A program made the translations under genes and the position numbers. Below are positions 21,871-34,800 of a stretch of DNA of 64,000 nucleotides, one piece after another. The notes below the pieces were generated by a model. That model was not told the DNA's origin. It searched no databases and was given only the letters and a program-made list of their open reading frames with translations. The stretch's first letter is position 1. The number at the start of each line of letters is the position of its first letter. The stretch is from Mytilus trossulus (Eukaryota; Mollusca; Bivalvia; Mytilida; Mytilidae). Location of the stretch: contig NC_086383.1 in the NCBI RefSeq assembly GCF_036588685.1, forward strand, positions 33,794,412-33,858,411. Reading direction: 5' to 3'.

Positions 21871-22160
21871 TGCATTACTCTTAGAATGCTTTGTTTTCTA
21901 TTTTGTATACATTACTTTTCAGAATGCTATATATATATAATTTTTAGGCAGTTTTGTTCCAGTCTTATGAATTTTAATCCAATAGGGGACTATTTATTGC
22001 CATGCAATACTCTCAGAATGCTTGTTTTCTATTTTGTATAAACTACTTTTCTGAATGCTATTATATATATATATATTTTTTTTGTTCCAGTCTAATGAAT
22101 TTTAATCCGATAGGGGACTATGTATTGCCATGCAATACTCTCAGAATGCTTGTTTTCTTT
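21870..22160 (+). repeat. Three tandem units of about 130 bp
   Basis: agaatgctt(t)gttttct anchors at 21883, 22015 and 22143. Units hold ttttgttccagtct, gaattttaatcc and (ta)n. Confidence 0.85.
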
Positions 22161-22284
22161 AAAGTTACAATCAGTATCAGTACACCTCAATATGTTGACT
22201 CATTGGATATTCTGTCCTAGAACATGGTACAGCAAGTTCATTTTAATTAGTAATGTTGCTGTCCATCAGAATGTCTCTTCTGAA

Positions 22285-22405
22285 TTTTTTTATGACTGCC
22301 ATGCAATGAGACAAATCTCCATCCATGTCACAGTGTTTGAAAAGTTAACAATTATAGGTCAAAGTACAGCCTTCAACACAGAGCCCTGTATTAAAATGAA
22401 TGGTG
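22285..22405 (-). repeat. SINE-like tail A fragment (minus)
   Basis: caatgagacaaatctccatc ... ataggtcaaagtacagcctt is the reverse of the tail A consensus. Confidence 0.6.
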
Positions 22406-22564
22406 AAATTTACCAACATTCTTTTTCCTATGAATAAAGAAAATATAATGTGAGTTATATACATTAATGAGACAGTACAGCATATAATATACTTCTTGTA
22501 CATGTTGTATATAGTATGGAATTAGGATTACCCATCATGCATGCAGATGCATAAATACAGCTGA

Positions 22565-22692
22565 AGGATGCCTCGGGGTGGGGGAATTTCTAGCTACATT
22601 GCAGACCTGTTGTTGACCTTCTGCTGTTGTTTTTTCTATGGTCGGGTTGTTGTCTCTTTGACACATTCCCCATTTCCATTCTCAATTTTATT
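22565..22692 (+). repeat. SINE-like tail B copy
   Basis: gaaggatgcctcggggtggg ... gggttgttgtctctttgaca ... cccatttccattctcaattt. Other copies: 47515, 50565, 59420, 61405. Confidence 0.75.
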
Positions 22693-22832
22693 TTTAGAGA
22701 ATATCAAAATGTATGTCATGTGTAAATTTCAGAAAGGTATCAAAATGTTTAATTATCTTTATTGTTTTTACAGAGTCGCGAGTGCAAGACCTCGCATACT
22801 GGAGATAAACATTATCAATAACTTTGAATAAG

Positions 22833-24041
22833 ATGTATGAAGGAGGAGAGGCTTTAGTTACAATCGATAGTACTTTACAGCAACACATACACACAGAGAT
22901 TGTTAATACACTTCATGAATATGATGTCTGTGCTAGAGAATTAAGTCAAAGTAGTGACTTAAAGACACATGAGATAACACATATAAGTGAAAAAAAATAT
23001 AAATGTGGTGTGTGTGCTAAAGAATATGGTCGAAGTAGTCACTTAAAAAGACATATGAAAACACATACAAGTAAAAAAAATCATAAATGTGTTGTGTGCT
23101 CAAGAGAATTTACTCAAGAAAGTGACTTTAAGAGACATGCGAGAACTCATACGGGTGAAAAACCTTTTAAATGTGATATTTGTGCTAGTGAATTTTCTCG
23201 AAAGGGTGACCTCATGAGACATTTGAGAAGACATACGGGTGAAACACCTCATAAGTGTGATGTATGTGCTAGTGAATTTACTCGCAATAGTGACCTACAG
23301 GCACATATGAGTACACATACTGGAGATAAACCTCATGGTTGTGATTTCTGTGGTAAACGGTTCAGTCATATAAGTAATTTGCAGAAACACATCAAAATAC
23401 ATACAGGCGATAAACCTCATGGCTGTGGTGTATGTGGTAGAAGGTTTAGTCAGCTTGCTAATTTACAGAGACACTTGAAAACACATACAGACAATGAACC
23501 GTATGATTGTGATATCTGTGATAAACAGTTTGATCGGTATAATAGTTTAGAAAGACACATGAGAACCCATACAGGTGCTAATACTCATGACTGTGATGTA
23601 TGTGGTAAAGGTTTCAGTGGACCAAGTCATTTAGAGTCACACATGAGAACACATACAGGTTTCAAACCTCATGAGTGTGATGTATGTGGGAAAGGCTTTA
23701 ATCATCTTAGTAATTTTAAGAGACATATGAAAATACATACAGGTGAACCTTGTAAATTGCACAATTGTGATGTATGTGGCAAAGGGTTTAGTCAATCTAG
23801 TAGTTTAAAGAGACATATGAGAATACATACAGTGAAACCATGTAAACCTTTTAATTGTGATATATGTGGGAAAGGGTTTAGTCATTTTTGTAGTTTAAAA
23901 AGACATTTGAGTAAAGCAACATGCAATTTACCTTCGACCAGTGATGTATATGGTAAGGGTTTTATTCAGCATTGTGAAAAAGAAATTTTCATGAGTATAC
24001 AAACAGACAACACACAACATGAAAGTGATGTATATGGTTAA
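22833..24041 (+). CDS. C2H2 zinc-finger protein with eleven intact fingers
   Basis: A 402-residue probable DNA-binding nuclear protein. After one degenerate finger (YDVC in place of CxxC, residues 30-50), eleven C2H2 fingers follow at 28-residue spacing from residue 56. Most linkers are HTGEKP-like (THTGEKPFKC, THTGDKPHGC). The eleventh ends H-x4-C instead of H-x3-H. Two further units have lost Cys and His (SDVYGKGF) before the TAA. The open frame extends upstream to a TTG at 22824, but the first ATG is 22833. The exon probably starts after the acceptor tttttacag at 22773, so an upstream non-coding exon is likely. No KRAB, BTB, SCAN or ZAD domain is visible. Finger contact positions vary between units, typical of rapidly evolving poly-zinc-finger families. 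Targets cannot be inferred. Confidence 0.88.
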   Translation: MYEGGEALVTIDSTLQQHIHTEIVNTLHEYDVCARELSQSSDLKTHEITHISEKKYKCGVCAKEYGRSSHLKRHMKTHTSKKNHKCVVCSREFTQESDFKRHARTHTGEKPFKCDICASEFSRKGDLMRHLRRHTGETPHKCDVCASEFTRNSDLQAHMSTHTGDKPHGCDFCGKRFSHISNLQKHIKIHTGDKPHGCGVCGRRFSQLANLQRHLKTHTDNEPYDCDICDKQFDRYNSLERHMRTHTGANTHDCDVCGKGFSGPSHLESHMRTHTGFKPHECDVCGKGFNHLSNFKRHMKIHTGEPCKLHNCDVCGKGFSQSSSLKRHMRIHTVKPCKPFNCDICGKGFSHFCSLKRHLSKATCNLPSTSDVYGKGFIQHCEKEIFMSIQTDNTQHESDVYG

Positions 24042-24170
24042 GGGGTTTATTCACCATGGTAGTTTAAAGGGATTTATGAGAGCACATGGCAATATGTGGA
24101 AAAGAATTTTCTTGAAGTGGTGACTTAATTAAAGATACAAATTAGAATACAGACTGAAAATGAAACTCAT
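24042..24170 (+). pseudogene. Decayed zinc-finger units beyond the stop
   Basis: After the TAA, finger remnants remain recognisable in shifted frames: KGFIHHGSLKGFMRAHG (about 24038-24090), then ICGKEFS and SGDLIK (about 24093-24140). The gene once had at least two more fingers, lost by stop and frameshift. Confidence 0.6.
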
Positions 24171-24174
24171 CAAT

Positions 24175-25090
24175 TTTGTTTTGTTTAAAATTTCTATTAA
24201 TTCATCATTTGTCACTTCTGTTATCATACTGTTATGTTCATCTTTTTAATACTGGTGAATGAAATCATTACAGTGTGTACTGGCTGGTCATTATTGCGTA
24301 TGATACGATTTTGACATGCCTACATAGATAATACATATTCATGACTTTATAGATAAGATCAGCAGGTACCAGTCTTGTATTACAACTCCAATTTCTGGTG
24401 CATGTCAAAACATGAAGGGAAACAAAATAGTGCATTTTTTTTGAATTTTTTTCAGAACTCAATTTTTTCTGTTTGATTATAGGTTTATGCTGAATTGAAA
24501 CATATATATAGACTTTAAAAAAAATCTAGCATCTTTTGGGGATATCAATCCAGGAAAGTGGAAGGATAACATGTTTACTGGCCTAGTAAAAATAGCAAAC
24601 AGAAAGTAGAAAAAAATGTTTTGACTTCAGGATTGTGTAACTTTTTATTCTTCGTGGCAAGACCCCCTTTTTACCCCAATTAAATCACAATTTCACATTA
24701 GTACATACATGATATGAACATGATTTTTTTTTTCTATGTAGCATTTTTTTATTTTCGAAGATCAGCTGTTATGCATGTAAGCCTATGGAGCAGTCAATTA
24801 CAAGACTGCAACCAGCATGTGTAGCCTAAACTGAGAGTTGTAGATTTGTAGCATAAATGTATAGATGTAGTTATGAGAAGAGAAAATAGTTACAAAAATA
24901 TTGATATTAATTATTAGTATCCAAGAAAGTAAAACACGGATCTATCCTGGTGGAGGACTCAAATTGTATATTTTAATATTGTTTTAATTAACAATGCTGT
25001 GATGTATTACTGTGTATTGCTATGTATTGCTATGTATTGAGACAATCTACGAATGACTTATTTAATGCCAATTTTATAGAATAAATTTTC
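24175..25090. other. No gene recognised; possible zinc-finger gene 3' region
   Basis: AT-rich, with short tgctatgtattg reiterations at 25005-25040 and AATAAA near 25080. A 64-codon minus frame (24268-24462) has no support. Confidence 0.4.
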
Positions 25091-25092
25091 AA

Positions 25093-25490
25093 AACAACAT
25101 GCGTCTTTATTGTCAACATTTATTGTGCACACACTGAAATGTCTCTCCTTCTTTACTAATTATAGATATTATATTGATAGTCCTAAATATAAAGTTTTAC
25201 TGCAACTATCACATAAACTTTACATGATCCAAGAAATGAGGTCAAGGTCATATAAAACAAATAAGAAATACATGTACATCTTACAATCATTCAGTACACT
25301 AAATATAGTTGACCTATTGATTATAGTTTCTAAGAGTTAGACTTAACCAAGAAAACTAGACATTGACCAATGAACTATGAAAATAAGGTCAAGGTCATGC
25401 CATATAGACATGTACAGTTTACAATTCTTCCTTACAACAAATATAGTAGACTTATTACTTAAATAGGTTTTACTTTAAGAAAAACAGACC
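25093..25490 (-). repeat. Reversed copy of the 6540-7290 family
   Basis: gcgtctttattgtcaacatt, tagtcctaaatataaag and atgaggtcaaggtcata match the reverse of that element, with two internal units. Confidence 0.78.
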
Positions 25491-25499
25491 AAATTTGGA

Positions 25500-25745
25500 T
25501 TGTAATTAAATTGTTGACACAGAATAGGTTTTTGACACAGAATGAATGTGTTCTAATGAACTAAAGATATTTAAATTTACCTATTATGGTCCAATATCCA
25601 TAATCTAAATACATGGCCATGGATGTATTCAGCATATCAAAGATCTCAAGAATTTAATTTTTTATGAAGTTTAATTTTAGACCTTTTGACCTCAATGTGG
25701 ACCAATTTGATAACATAGTTCACATTTACACTTTCTAGATGACTT
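25500..25745 (-). repeat. Reversed copy of the 5155-5520 repeat
   Basis: acctattatggtccaatatc and cagcatatcaaagatctcaa are the reverse of words in 5155-5340. Confidence 0.7.
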
Positions 25746-25756
25746 CATGAAGGTTG

Positions 25757-26012
25757 AAGGTGGTACCTAACACTACAGGGAGATAACTCGGTAAATTCAG
25801 CTAAACATTTTAATTACGTTGTATTGTAAAGGGAATATTAGGCTTTTCAGTGATCAAAATTGGTGTTTGTCAAACTGCTTTATAAAATGGTTGGTTCAAA
25901 TTTTTGAAATTTTTATAATTTTGTAAAAGGGTCAAAGTAAATACTTTGTCAAAATTTTATGAAAATTAAACGAGCCAAATTAATTTTAGTGAAAGTGTTG
26001 GGTACCACCTTA
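25757..26012 (+). mobile_element. MITE 'AAGGTGGTACC', copy 1
   Basis: Inverted ends AAGGTGGTACCTAACACT and AGTGTTGGGTACCACCTT; interior ctacagggagataactc ... aaacgagccaaattaatttt. Confidence 0.9.
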
Positions 26013-26013
26013 A

Positions 26014-27027
26014 TTAGGCCACGGTTTTTTAATTTGTTGGTTTACGGATTTTCTCCATAAAAAAGTCGGGTCGGTCGGTCGGAAAAAAAAGAAAAAAAAA
26101 AGATCTTTCAAGACAGAAAACTGATATATGCAAAATAAAAATATATTTCACCTTTGTAATAATATGTTTGTCATACTATTTTTTCATCATTCTTAAATTT
26201 TAGTTTGATGAAATATTATTGCTCAGCTGTAAACATCGCATGACATTGTCTAATAATTTCCCGTAAAAAAAGGGGGGGTACACTGACAAAGACGAAATTA
26301 AATCGTTATTTCACAAACGAGAAAAACAGATTCATGTCAGTTATTTGACTTAGCTTTTAATCAAAACTTGGTGAAAAATAATAAGCACGAAAACTGATAA
26401 AGAAAAGAAAAAGTAAAAACGTCGTACGAAAATAAGTTTCAACACATGTGTCAAAAACGTAATAGACTCGTCCACTGGAAAAACGAGAATATCAGGTTAA
26501 ATAATCTGTTGTCATGCATTCCCGTTTTATATCCAAATGGACGATAATTTTTTTTTTATCTATAAAACATGATTTGTTGAAATTCAGTATTTTAACTTGA
26601 TGTCTTGAACGACCACTTGTTCACATTTGGACAAGTCTATTTATATGAGAACATGCATCTTACGGACTAGTGACAAATAAGGGAAACGAACTTATTGTGT
26701 AATTGGTTTTAAACACAAGTTTCGTTTTGCAAAATTATTTGCGCAAAAGACATTTCAAGGTCATTAATAATTGATTTGTCTATTTTTAAAAACGTAAACT
26801 GAAAGTTTCATTTTTCACAACAGAAAGTTTCATCATTTCTGTTAGTGATTAATGCATTCCATTTCATGAAAAGGGATATTTTAATTATTTTTCAGGAATA
26901 ATGCATTTGTTAGGGTCGGCGAGAATAAAAAAAAGCCTGAAAATTCGATTTTATTTTTATTTTGAAAATCGGCAAAATCGGGTCGGCGGATCCGTAAACC
27001 AACAAATTAAAAAATCCTGGCCTTACA
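26014..27027. mobile_element. 1.0-kb inverted-repeat element with about 40-bp ends
   Basis: Left end taggccacggttttttaatt, then tgttggtttacggat, mirrored at the right by aaaatcctggcctta. Both inner flanks hold gtcgggtcggtcgg- or cgggtcggcgg-type words. TA at each edge fits a TA target. No reading frame of note. Confidence 0.82.
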
Positions 27028-27112
27028 AGTAATCAGTCTGAACTGATTATATTTTGATATAAAGGGAACAAAAACCTTTGGTAGTACGTAAAACTGGTCA
27101 ATCCTAGTCAAT

Positions 27113-27381
27113 TAAGGTGATACCCAACACTTTCACTAAAATTAATTTGGCTCGTTTAATTTTCATAAAATTTTGTCAAAGTATTTACTTTGACCCTCTA
27201 GCAAAAATATAAAAATTTTGAACTAACCGTTTTGTCAGAAAAATTACACTGGTTATATAGCAGTTTGACAAACACCAATTTTGATCATTGAGAAGCTTAA
27301 TATTCCCTTTGCAACCCAACATAATTAAAGCGTTAAGATGACTTTACAGAGTTATCTCCCTGTAGTGTTAGGTACAACCTT
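27113..27381 (-). mobile_element. MITE 'AAGGTGGTACC', copy 2 (reversed)
   Basis: Reverse orientation of copy 1, with slightly degraded right end (ggtacaacctt). Confidence 0.88.
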
Positions 27382-27389
27382 TAGATAAC

Positions 27390-28540
27390 AGTTGAACACA
27401 GTTGCTATGTGCCAGATTCATAGATGTGAGCACTTTGCTGAAGAAACAAGAACAGTCTTAACATTCATCAAATAATATCGTCTCTTTTACATAACAAGAG
27501 TTGGGTAATGTTTGAATCATCATTCCTATAGATATAAGAAGATGTGGTATGAGTGCCAATAAGACAACTTGCCATCCAAGTCACAATTTGTAAAAGTAAA
27601 TCATTATACTGGTAGGTTAAAGTACGGTCTTCAACACAGCATTGGCCATACCAAACAGCAAGGTGGGCTGTTATAGGTGTTCACTGTATGGTAAAGAAAC
27701 AAGAATTTAATATTTTGATATTTATTTACCAAGAAACAAGAATATCTCATTCAACAAGAAATTTGTAGTTAATTAACACTCAACACATATTCTTATCTGT
27801 TTTACATAACTTTTCTTATGAATAAGTTTAAGTTTTCCATTATTGTACATATAAAATGTAAGAGAAAATTGAGAAAAATCTATATCAACTAGCATAAGAA
27901 GTTTTTGGGGAGATATAATTTGTTATTTTTGGATTGTTGGCTGCTTAATGTCAATTGGCAAATATTCCTTGCCTATTCAGAAAGAGAACAAGTTAACAAT
28001 AAATACAATGGGTAGATCTTATAATAATAGAGGCAATCCGTGATGATGGTCAGGGAAATTTTGACTGCCACTGGAAAATGTGGGTATATTGGATAGGGAC
28101 AGAAATTTTGCCTTGCAACAAGCTGTTATTTTTGGATTCTTATTACAAGTTTGATTCATGAAGCACAAGCTAGTTCTAATTTCTACTTTAAATGCCAATT
28201 TTAAAATGAAAGCATGATCTTCTTATATTAACAAAAATTCAACACTGTACAAATAAAAATGTTCATAATTATTTCAGGAAATTTCTATGACCAAAGTTTT
28301 TTTTTATAATAATAAATGATATATTAAAACAAATCCCCAGCTTGTTTTACAGATTCTGAGCTTTCACAACAAAATATTTTGATGAGGAATAATATATACC
28401 GACAAAAAATATAGGAATACAACAATGAAGAGAAAATAGCTATGATCAGAAACAATTTAGAGTTATCTCCCCTTTAGCAGAGATGATAGTTTTCCTTATT
28501 TAAGTTACAAGAGCATAAGTATTTGTTTATATTTTCCCAG
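27390..28540. other. Repeats and unassigned AT-rich sequence
   Basis: 27530-27665 is a minus-strand tail A fragment (gaagatgtggtatgagtgcc ... taaagtacggtcttcaac). 27940-28140 carries the gctgcttaatgtcaattggc family. Nothing gene-like was seen. Confidence 0.5.
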
Positions 28541-28548
28541 CAATCTCC

Positions 28549-28578
28549 AATCCCCCCCCCCCCCCCCCAAAAAAAAAA
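28549..28578. repeat. Poly-C/poly-A tract
   Basis: An 18-base C run directly followed by a 10-base A run. Confidence 0.9.
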
Positions 28579-28954
28579 GATGGTACTCAGAATAAGATCT
28601 TGTATAATTCCTGACAGTAGGGTGAAGGAATTATTTTTAATTGAAAGCTTATCCATTTAAGTTAAAACAAATTAGAAATTTAAATTCATATAAATCAATG
28701 TTGAAGAAAATATAATCAATGTATTAACAAGTGAGCCATTAACTATATTTTTACTATAAAGTACAAAAGTCATTTTATATGTGTTTATGATCAACTTTTG
28801 CTGCAAGAATATATACCCTTTTCTGGCTACACTGACATTTCTATTTTAAATATAGTGCATCCCATATTTTCTTGTTTGTTTATTCTTCATAAAATAGTAT
28901 ATGAAACACCTCTTGTACTTTATATGGATGCATAAAATATAATGGTTCTCTTGT

Positions 28955-29224
28955 AACCTTAAACTACAGGGAGATAACTCTGTAAAGTCAGCTAAACGTT
29001 TTAATTACATTGTGTTGTAAAAGGAATATAAAGCTTCTCTATGATCAAAATTGGTTTTTGTCAAACTACTATATAACCAGTGTAATTTTTCTGACAAAAC
29101 GGTTGGTTTAAAATTTTTGATTGTTTTATATTTTTTTAAAAGGGTCAAAGTAAATACTTTGACAAAATTTTATGAAAATTAAACGAGCCAAATAAATTTT
29201 AGTGAAAGTGTTGAGTACCACCTT
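28955..29224 (+). mobile_element. MITE 'AAGGTGGTACC', copy 3
   Basis: Same interior as copies 1 and 2; right end agtgttgagtaccacctt intact, left end reduced to aacctt. Confidence 0.85.
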
Positions 29225-31309
29225 AAACCCAAAGACAGAGATATAATAAATAAATAGTTTTTAGAAGAGGCTCATCTACATTGAACTAAATGCTAGATTT
29301 TGTAATATTTTTTTCTGATTAAGAATATCACTATTTCTATCATGATTTTGTTTTGGTGATATATTTCAACTACATTAGCACCCCTCTTAAAAAAACATTT
29401 TATTTGATAATTGGTAAAACAATTTTATGGAATTTGAATCACATACAAAACATTGAGAATTAGAACAACAGCTAGCATATTTTTCATTATTGCAATTTAA
29501 AAAACTTTTTAAGAAGCCTTTCACCTACTGGCCTTTGCTGAGTGAGCTGTGGTTTATATTTCAGAAAATAATTTTTCCCCACTTGTATTTTTTAAAATTT
29601 CTTTTTTCCATGAATATCAGTTTTAAATGATTTAAATCACATAAAATTGATGTCTTTAACATTGGGTTGAATATCTCAATTGACTAATATTAAATATTTG
29701 TGACATTCTAAGATTTACAATTACACTTTGAGATGCTCCCTCTATTAAACTGTCATACCATGCAAGCAGAATATATACATGAAGCACTCGCCATTCTGAA
29801 CTTTCTTAATCTACATAACAATATTTGATTTGAATGAATAATGTGTATAGTCTTTCTCCCATACAACTTTCAATCTCACATCACAGAAAAGAAGTTGGAA
29901 ATTCAAAAATTCAAAAAAATATTGAAAAAAAATCTGCTTCATTTAAAATGACACTCGGTAATCATTGTTCTCAATATATCACATTTGATGTAAAAAAAAA
30001 ATATACACTAGGAAAAAAGAAATCAATTAAAATTAACTGAGGAATGTTAGAAAATTGCAAGATTTATATTTTTTTTAACTTGCATCAGGTGCACTTTGTT
30101 TTGAAAAGATTCAAATGTCTTACTTAAAAAATTTCATTGTAATTTAAATGTACATGAAAGCCAAAATTATACAACAAACATGCAAAAAAATAATATTATG
30201 GAATTTGAATCACAATTCCCATGATGCATTGTTTTAAATATAGTGATATGTTGATTTGTAAAATTTTGTCATTGTATATAAAATCTGTATTTTTAGGTGC
30301 ATTACATACAAGTTGAGTACAACATTTTTCTTTTACAAATATTTTTTTTCCATTTTTAACATATTATTTCCTTGTGACTTACGTACAATAAGTTTTTTGT
30401 ATTTTTTACAATATTAAATGATAGAAAGATAAAAAAAAAAATGTAAGAAGATTATGATACTGTAATCATATACAGGCTATATTTTTTTTACCAAAACACA
30501 ACGATTGTCTCCCCTTAGTATATACACAAAAAAAACACTTTCAAAATAACAAAACAAAATTCAACAAACTCATAAACAAACACTCTATCGCATTATATCA
30601 CACCACTTATATAAAGCATTAATAACCCTAAAAATATAGTTTTTTCACCAGTAAATTACAAACAGGACTAATTTATAAAATTGTTATAAGTTTAACAAAA
30701 GTTATCTCCCTTTCTATAGGGAGAATTCTTGCCTTTACTAACAAACTGAAATCTACATACTAGATTAAACAACTATTTTTCTAGATCATACATCTACTTG
30801 TACAATACTTTAATGTAAAGATTTTTTGTTTATTTATCGAGTCTATTACAAATAAACGCTAGAAAAAAAATGAAATAAAATCATGAGGAATGAAGTTCTA
30901 CAATGTATTTAGGCTTTAATTTACTAGGCAAGAAACAAAAACACCAGAAAACATATAGTACAGTACAAAACAATTGAAAAATAAAGATCCACAACAAAAT
31001 TGTTTCCAATATATTTAATATTAGTCCCGCATTGTGATAAAATTGTCATAGATAGATGTCTTATATCCCTTTGATATATTTGCTACCCACAATTCCAAGG
31101 CAGAATATGTGATATTTTGAAAAATATTTTGTGTATAACGATATAAGGCAACTAACTGTGACAAGTTTATCCAAAAGAAGAAAATGTAATAGGGCCATTT
31201 TTTTGGTCCCTTGAATTCAAAAATGAAAGTATGAAAAATCTACAAAATCAGATCCTCCATTCAGATGATCATAAGACATTAGTGTGTCAGACATTGATAA
31301 GTATTTATA
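29225..31309. other. AT-rich, no gene recognised; may include distal TM9SF1 3' UTR
   Basis: Low-complexity A/T runs. Plus frame 29834-30040 is Lys/Ser-rich without domain. No exon-like block was found on either strand. Confidence 0.45.
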
Positions 31310-31315
31310 TTTATT
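31310..31315 (-). promoter_or_regulatory. Possible TM9SF1 polyadenylation signal
   Basis: AATAAA on the minus strand about 370 bases past the TM9SF1 stop. The sequence is very AT-rich, so such hexamers also arise by chance; the true 3' end could be further left. Confidence 0.25.
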
Positions 31316-31685
31316 TTAATTGTGTCTGGAATATTTCCTTCAAAATCCTGAATTAAGTGCAAAACTGTATAAGTTGCCCAAAAAATCTCATTTCAAGATC
31401 TTTTCGTTACTTGTAAGATACCAGCAAAAGCTTTTTCTTGAAAGATATTTTTGAACAAGACGTATTTTACACAGATGCTAATATATATGTAAAATATTTT
31501 TGGGTACAGCTGTTTGTTATATCTATCTGGTCCTAAACTAAGCATAAGTGATTCGTTTTAAGTTAAATATGTTCAAAATGCAATTTCAGGGACCAAACAA
31601 TGGCCCTTATCATACCCCCTCCTTTTAATACATAAGGAATAATCATAACAATATGAAAAAATAAATATCAAATCTGACATCAGCA

Positions 31686-31887
31686 TCAATCCATCTTCAA
31701 GTTGACATAAATATATCGAACAAAATTCAATGATGCAAAAAATGATACTGTTCCCAACATAAGGAAGAAAACGTAACATGTGAGAAATGTATAGCCGAAA
31801 AACTCGATTGTCTGCAGGGCACCGGACATGTTGGATCTCTTGAAGTAGTAGAACATGGCATACAGAAAGACAAAACATCCTGTGGAC
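31686..31887 (-). CDS. TM9SF1: TM9SF1 last coding exon with stop
   Basis: Encodes [20 protein letters not shown] through YVNLKMD and TGA. The ending [12 protein letters not shown] is the diagnostic TM9SF1 C-terminus with a KxD Golgi-retention motif. Acceptor attttgtag. Confidence 0.98.
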
Positions 31888-34800
31888 CTACAAAATAAAT
31901 ACAACACAAATTAAATTTTATTCATATTTCAAATTACTGTAAAAATAAATGATGTGCACAGACTTTTAATCTCATTCAAAATATTACTGATATATTTCTT
32001 TGATAAAAATTTCATAACAATCCTACAAGAAATGTAGAGCACTTGCAATGCAATGCAAAATTCATATAGTAAATATGTCAAAAGATCTGCACTGATTTTG
32101 CAACTCAAACAAAGACATTTCTGATGTAAACATTTGCTATAAATTTCAATTACAATTCTGTTTCAAGGAAGTTAAATGGACTAACATTATGTGGTATGGG
32201 CTTTGCTCATTGTCAAAGGCCATATATGACCTATAGTTGTTAATTTCTGTAGACCATTGAACATGAACCTCGGTCCTGTAATTTCTATATCCCCTGCACC
32301 ATGTTGTGTGAAGGACAAAAAATACCATACCGTCTTACAATATAAACCTACCCAGCACTAAATATAGACCTCCACCACCATCGGTAGTCCTCGGCTGAGA
32401 GCTGGAAGTAGGTCAGTGCTATTGATATACAGGCAGTCACACTGATCAATATACCGTACACAATGAATAGGATACCGTACAGTGTGTACTGCTCTCGTCC
32501 CCATAATGTGGCAAATATATAGTACAACTCCACTGATATAGCACTGAAAAAATAGAATGAGAAATGAATATAGTATAATTTTATCAATATAGCACTAAAA
32601 AATAATTTAAGAAAAAACAAATAAAGTGTACTACACAACTCCTTAGCACTAAACAATAATATGTTCATAGTTCATGGATGCCCCTCACACACTATCATTT
32701 TCTATGTTCTCTCTAATTTGGTATTTAAATTTAAAAGTTCATATCATAGGGAACATGTGTACTAAGTTTCAAGTTGATTGGACTTCAACAAATTACCTTG
32801 ACCAAAAACTTTAACCTGAAGCAGGACAGATGGACAAATGGACACACAGATTGAAAAACATAATGCCCCTTAGTGGGGCATACAGAAATATTAGGAAAAA
32901 ATTAAGTACAACTTCATTGATATAGCACTTAAAAAAAGTATGAGAAACAAATATAGAAAAATTCTTCTGATAACACTGAAAAATAATAGGAGATACAAAT
33001 TTACTATGGGTCTTTTGTATTTTCTTTAGTTTGGCATCTATCTGGTTTATAGTTAAAATTTATTCAGATGATTTATTCTGATGTTGTACGGAATGGTTTG
33101 GTGCAGACAGACATAGTAAACCCTACAACATTCTGTATGTAGATATAGGAAGATGCCTGTTTTAAATCAGAAGCCTGTAATCCTTTAGTTGTCTTTTGTG
33201 GCTGTATAATATATTTGTTTTCCGCTATTTGTTTTGTACACAGATCAACGTCTCAATAGAAAGTGATGTATAGCTTACTAAGCAGTATGGGTTTTTCTCA
33301 TTATTGAAGGCTATACTGTAATTTTTACTTCTTAACTTTCTCTGTGACAATAATATTGTCATATAATCTCTGTTGGAGTGTTGTCTCACTGGCAATCATA
33401 CCACATCTCCTTATTTTTATATATTGTACAACTCCACTATACAGTGACCTATAGTTGTTAATTTCTGTGCCATCTGGTCTCTTGTGGAGAGTTGGTCTAT
33501 ATGACAGTCATACCACATCTTCTTTTTTATATCCACTGTTATTATATGGAAAACGATCATTTATGTTGTGATGTTATGCTATTGTTTCAGAAAAAGGGAG
33601 AAGGTTTGGATCCATTAAAACGTTTTATCCCGCTGCAAATGTTTGCACCTGTCCTAATTCAGGAATCTGATGTACAGTAGTTGTCGTTTGTTTGTGTAAT
33701 ATATACGTGTTTCTCGTTTCTCGTTTTGTTTATATAGATTAGACCGTTGGTTTTCCCGTTTGAATGGTTTTACACAAGTAATTTTGGGGCCCTTTATAGC
33801 TTGTTGTTTGGTGTAAGCCAAGGCTCCGTGTTGAAGGCCATACTTTAATCTATAATGGTTTACTTTTTAAATTGTTACTTGGATGGAGAGTTGTCTCATT
33901 GGCAATCACACCACATCTTCCTATATCTATTTGGCAAAAATATGCTCAAATTTCACAGATTTAGCACTCAGATAAACATAATTTCACAACACTCTATAAA
34001 TGAATCGAAGTATTTCGTTAAATTACCTAAATGGCAAAAATCCTCCCACAATGCAATGTGCAAATGATGATCTGTACCACGGAACACTAGGGACCTCTCG
34101 GGGGAAATTCTTTGTGCGGCAAGGTGCATCAAATCCTGTGGCCCAATTTTTACCAAAGATTCCACCAATAATAGTTAATGGATAACCAACTACAAATAAA
34201 ATACAAATCATATCAAGAAATTGTATAATGTAATACTGTTAATTTAAAAATTATTGTGATGTTTTTATTAATGCAAATAATGTGACTGGGTGAGTATTGA
34301 AATGATAAAAACTCCCAGTCTGATCTGTGAGTATATGTATAACAGGCTATTAAGTAAGTAAGTAATTTTTTTATTATAGTGACATGTGTAATCACATTTC
34401 AGTAAAGTACAATATATTATATACACAATAAAATACACCCGACCCATTGGGTCTATAAGTCACTTTCAAAAATTAAACGTAATTCTTTATCACGGATTTC
34501 AAACAAAATAATGAAAATTAAAATTAAGCTTATTTCAAAATAATTAATTAATAGTGAAAAATAGTGAAAAATTCAAACTTATATTAAAGAAAAGAAAAAT
34601 AAGTTGTCAGAAGATCGATTTACTAAATTTCCAGTTGAATGCATAATAAATTAATATTTATAATAAAGAAACTGAAAATAATCAGATTGACAATGAAGTA
34701 ACCTTTTTATAATCATCAATAAATTAAAGTTTTTAATAAATAACTAAACTTGTCCGAATACAACTTGACGTCGTTTCCTAATTGCGTCCACCAGATATTT

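Noticed and set aside
22568-22831. 87-codon frame upstream of the zinc-finger gene
   Set aside because: It is made of a SINE-like tail B copy and intron sequence ahead of the acceptor at 22773.
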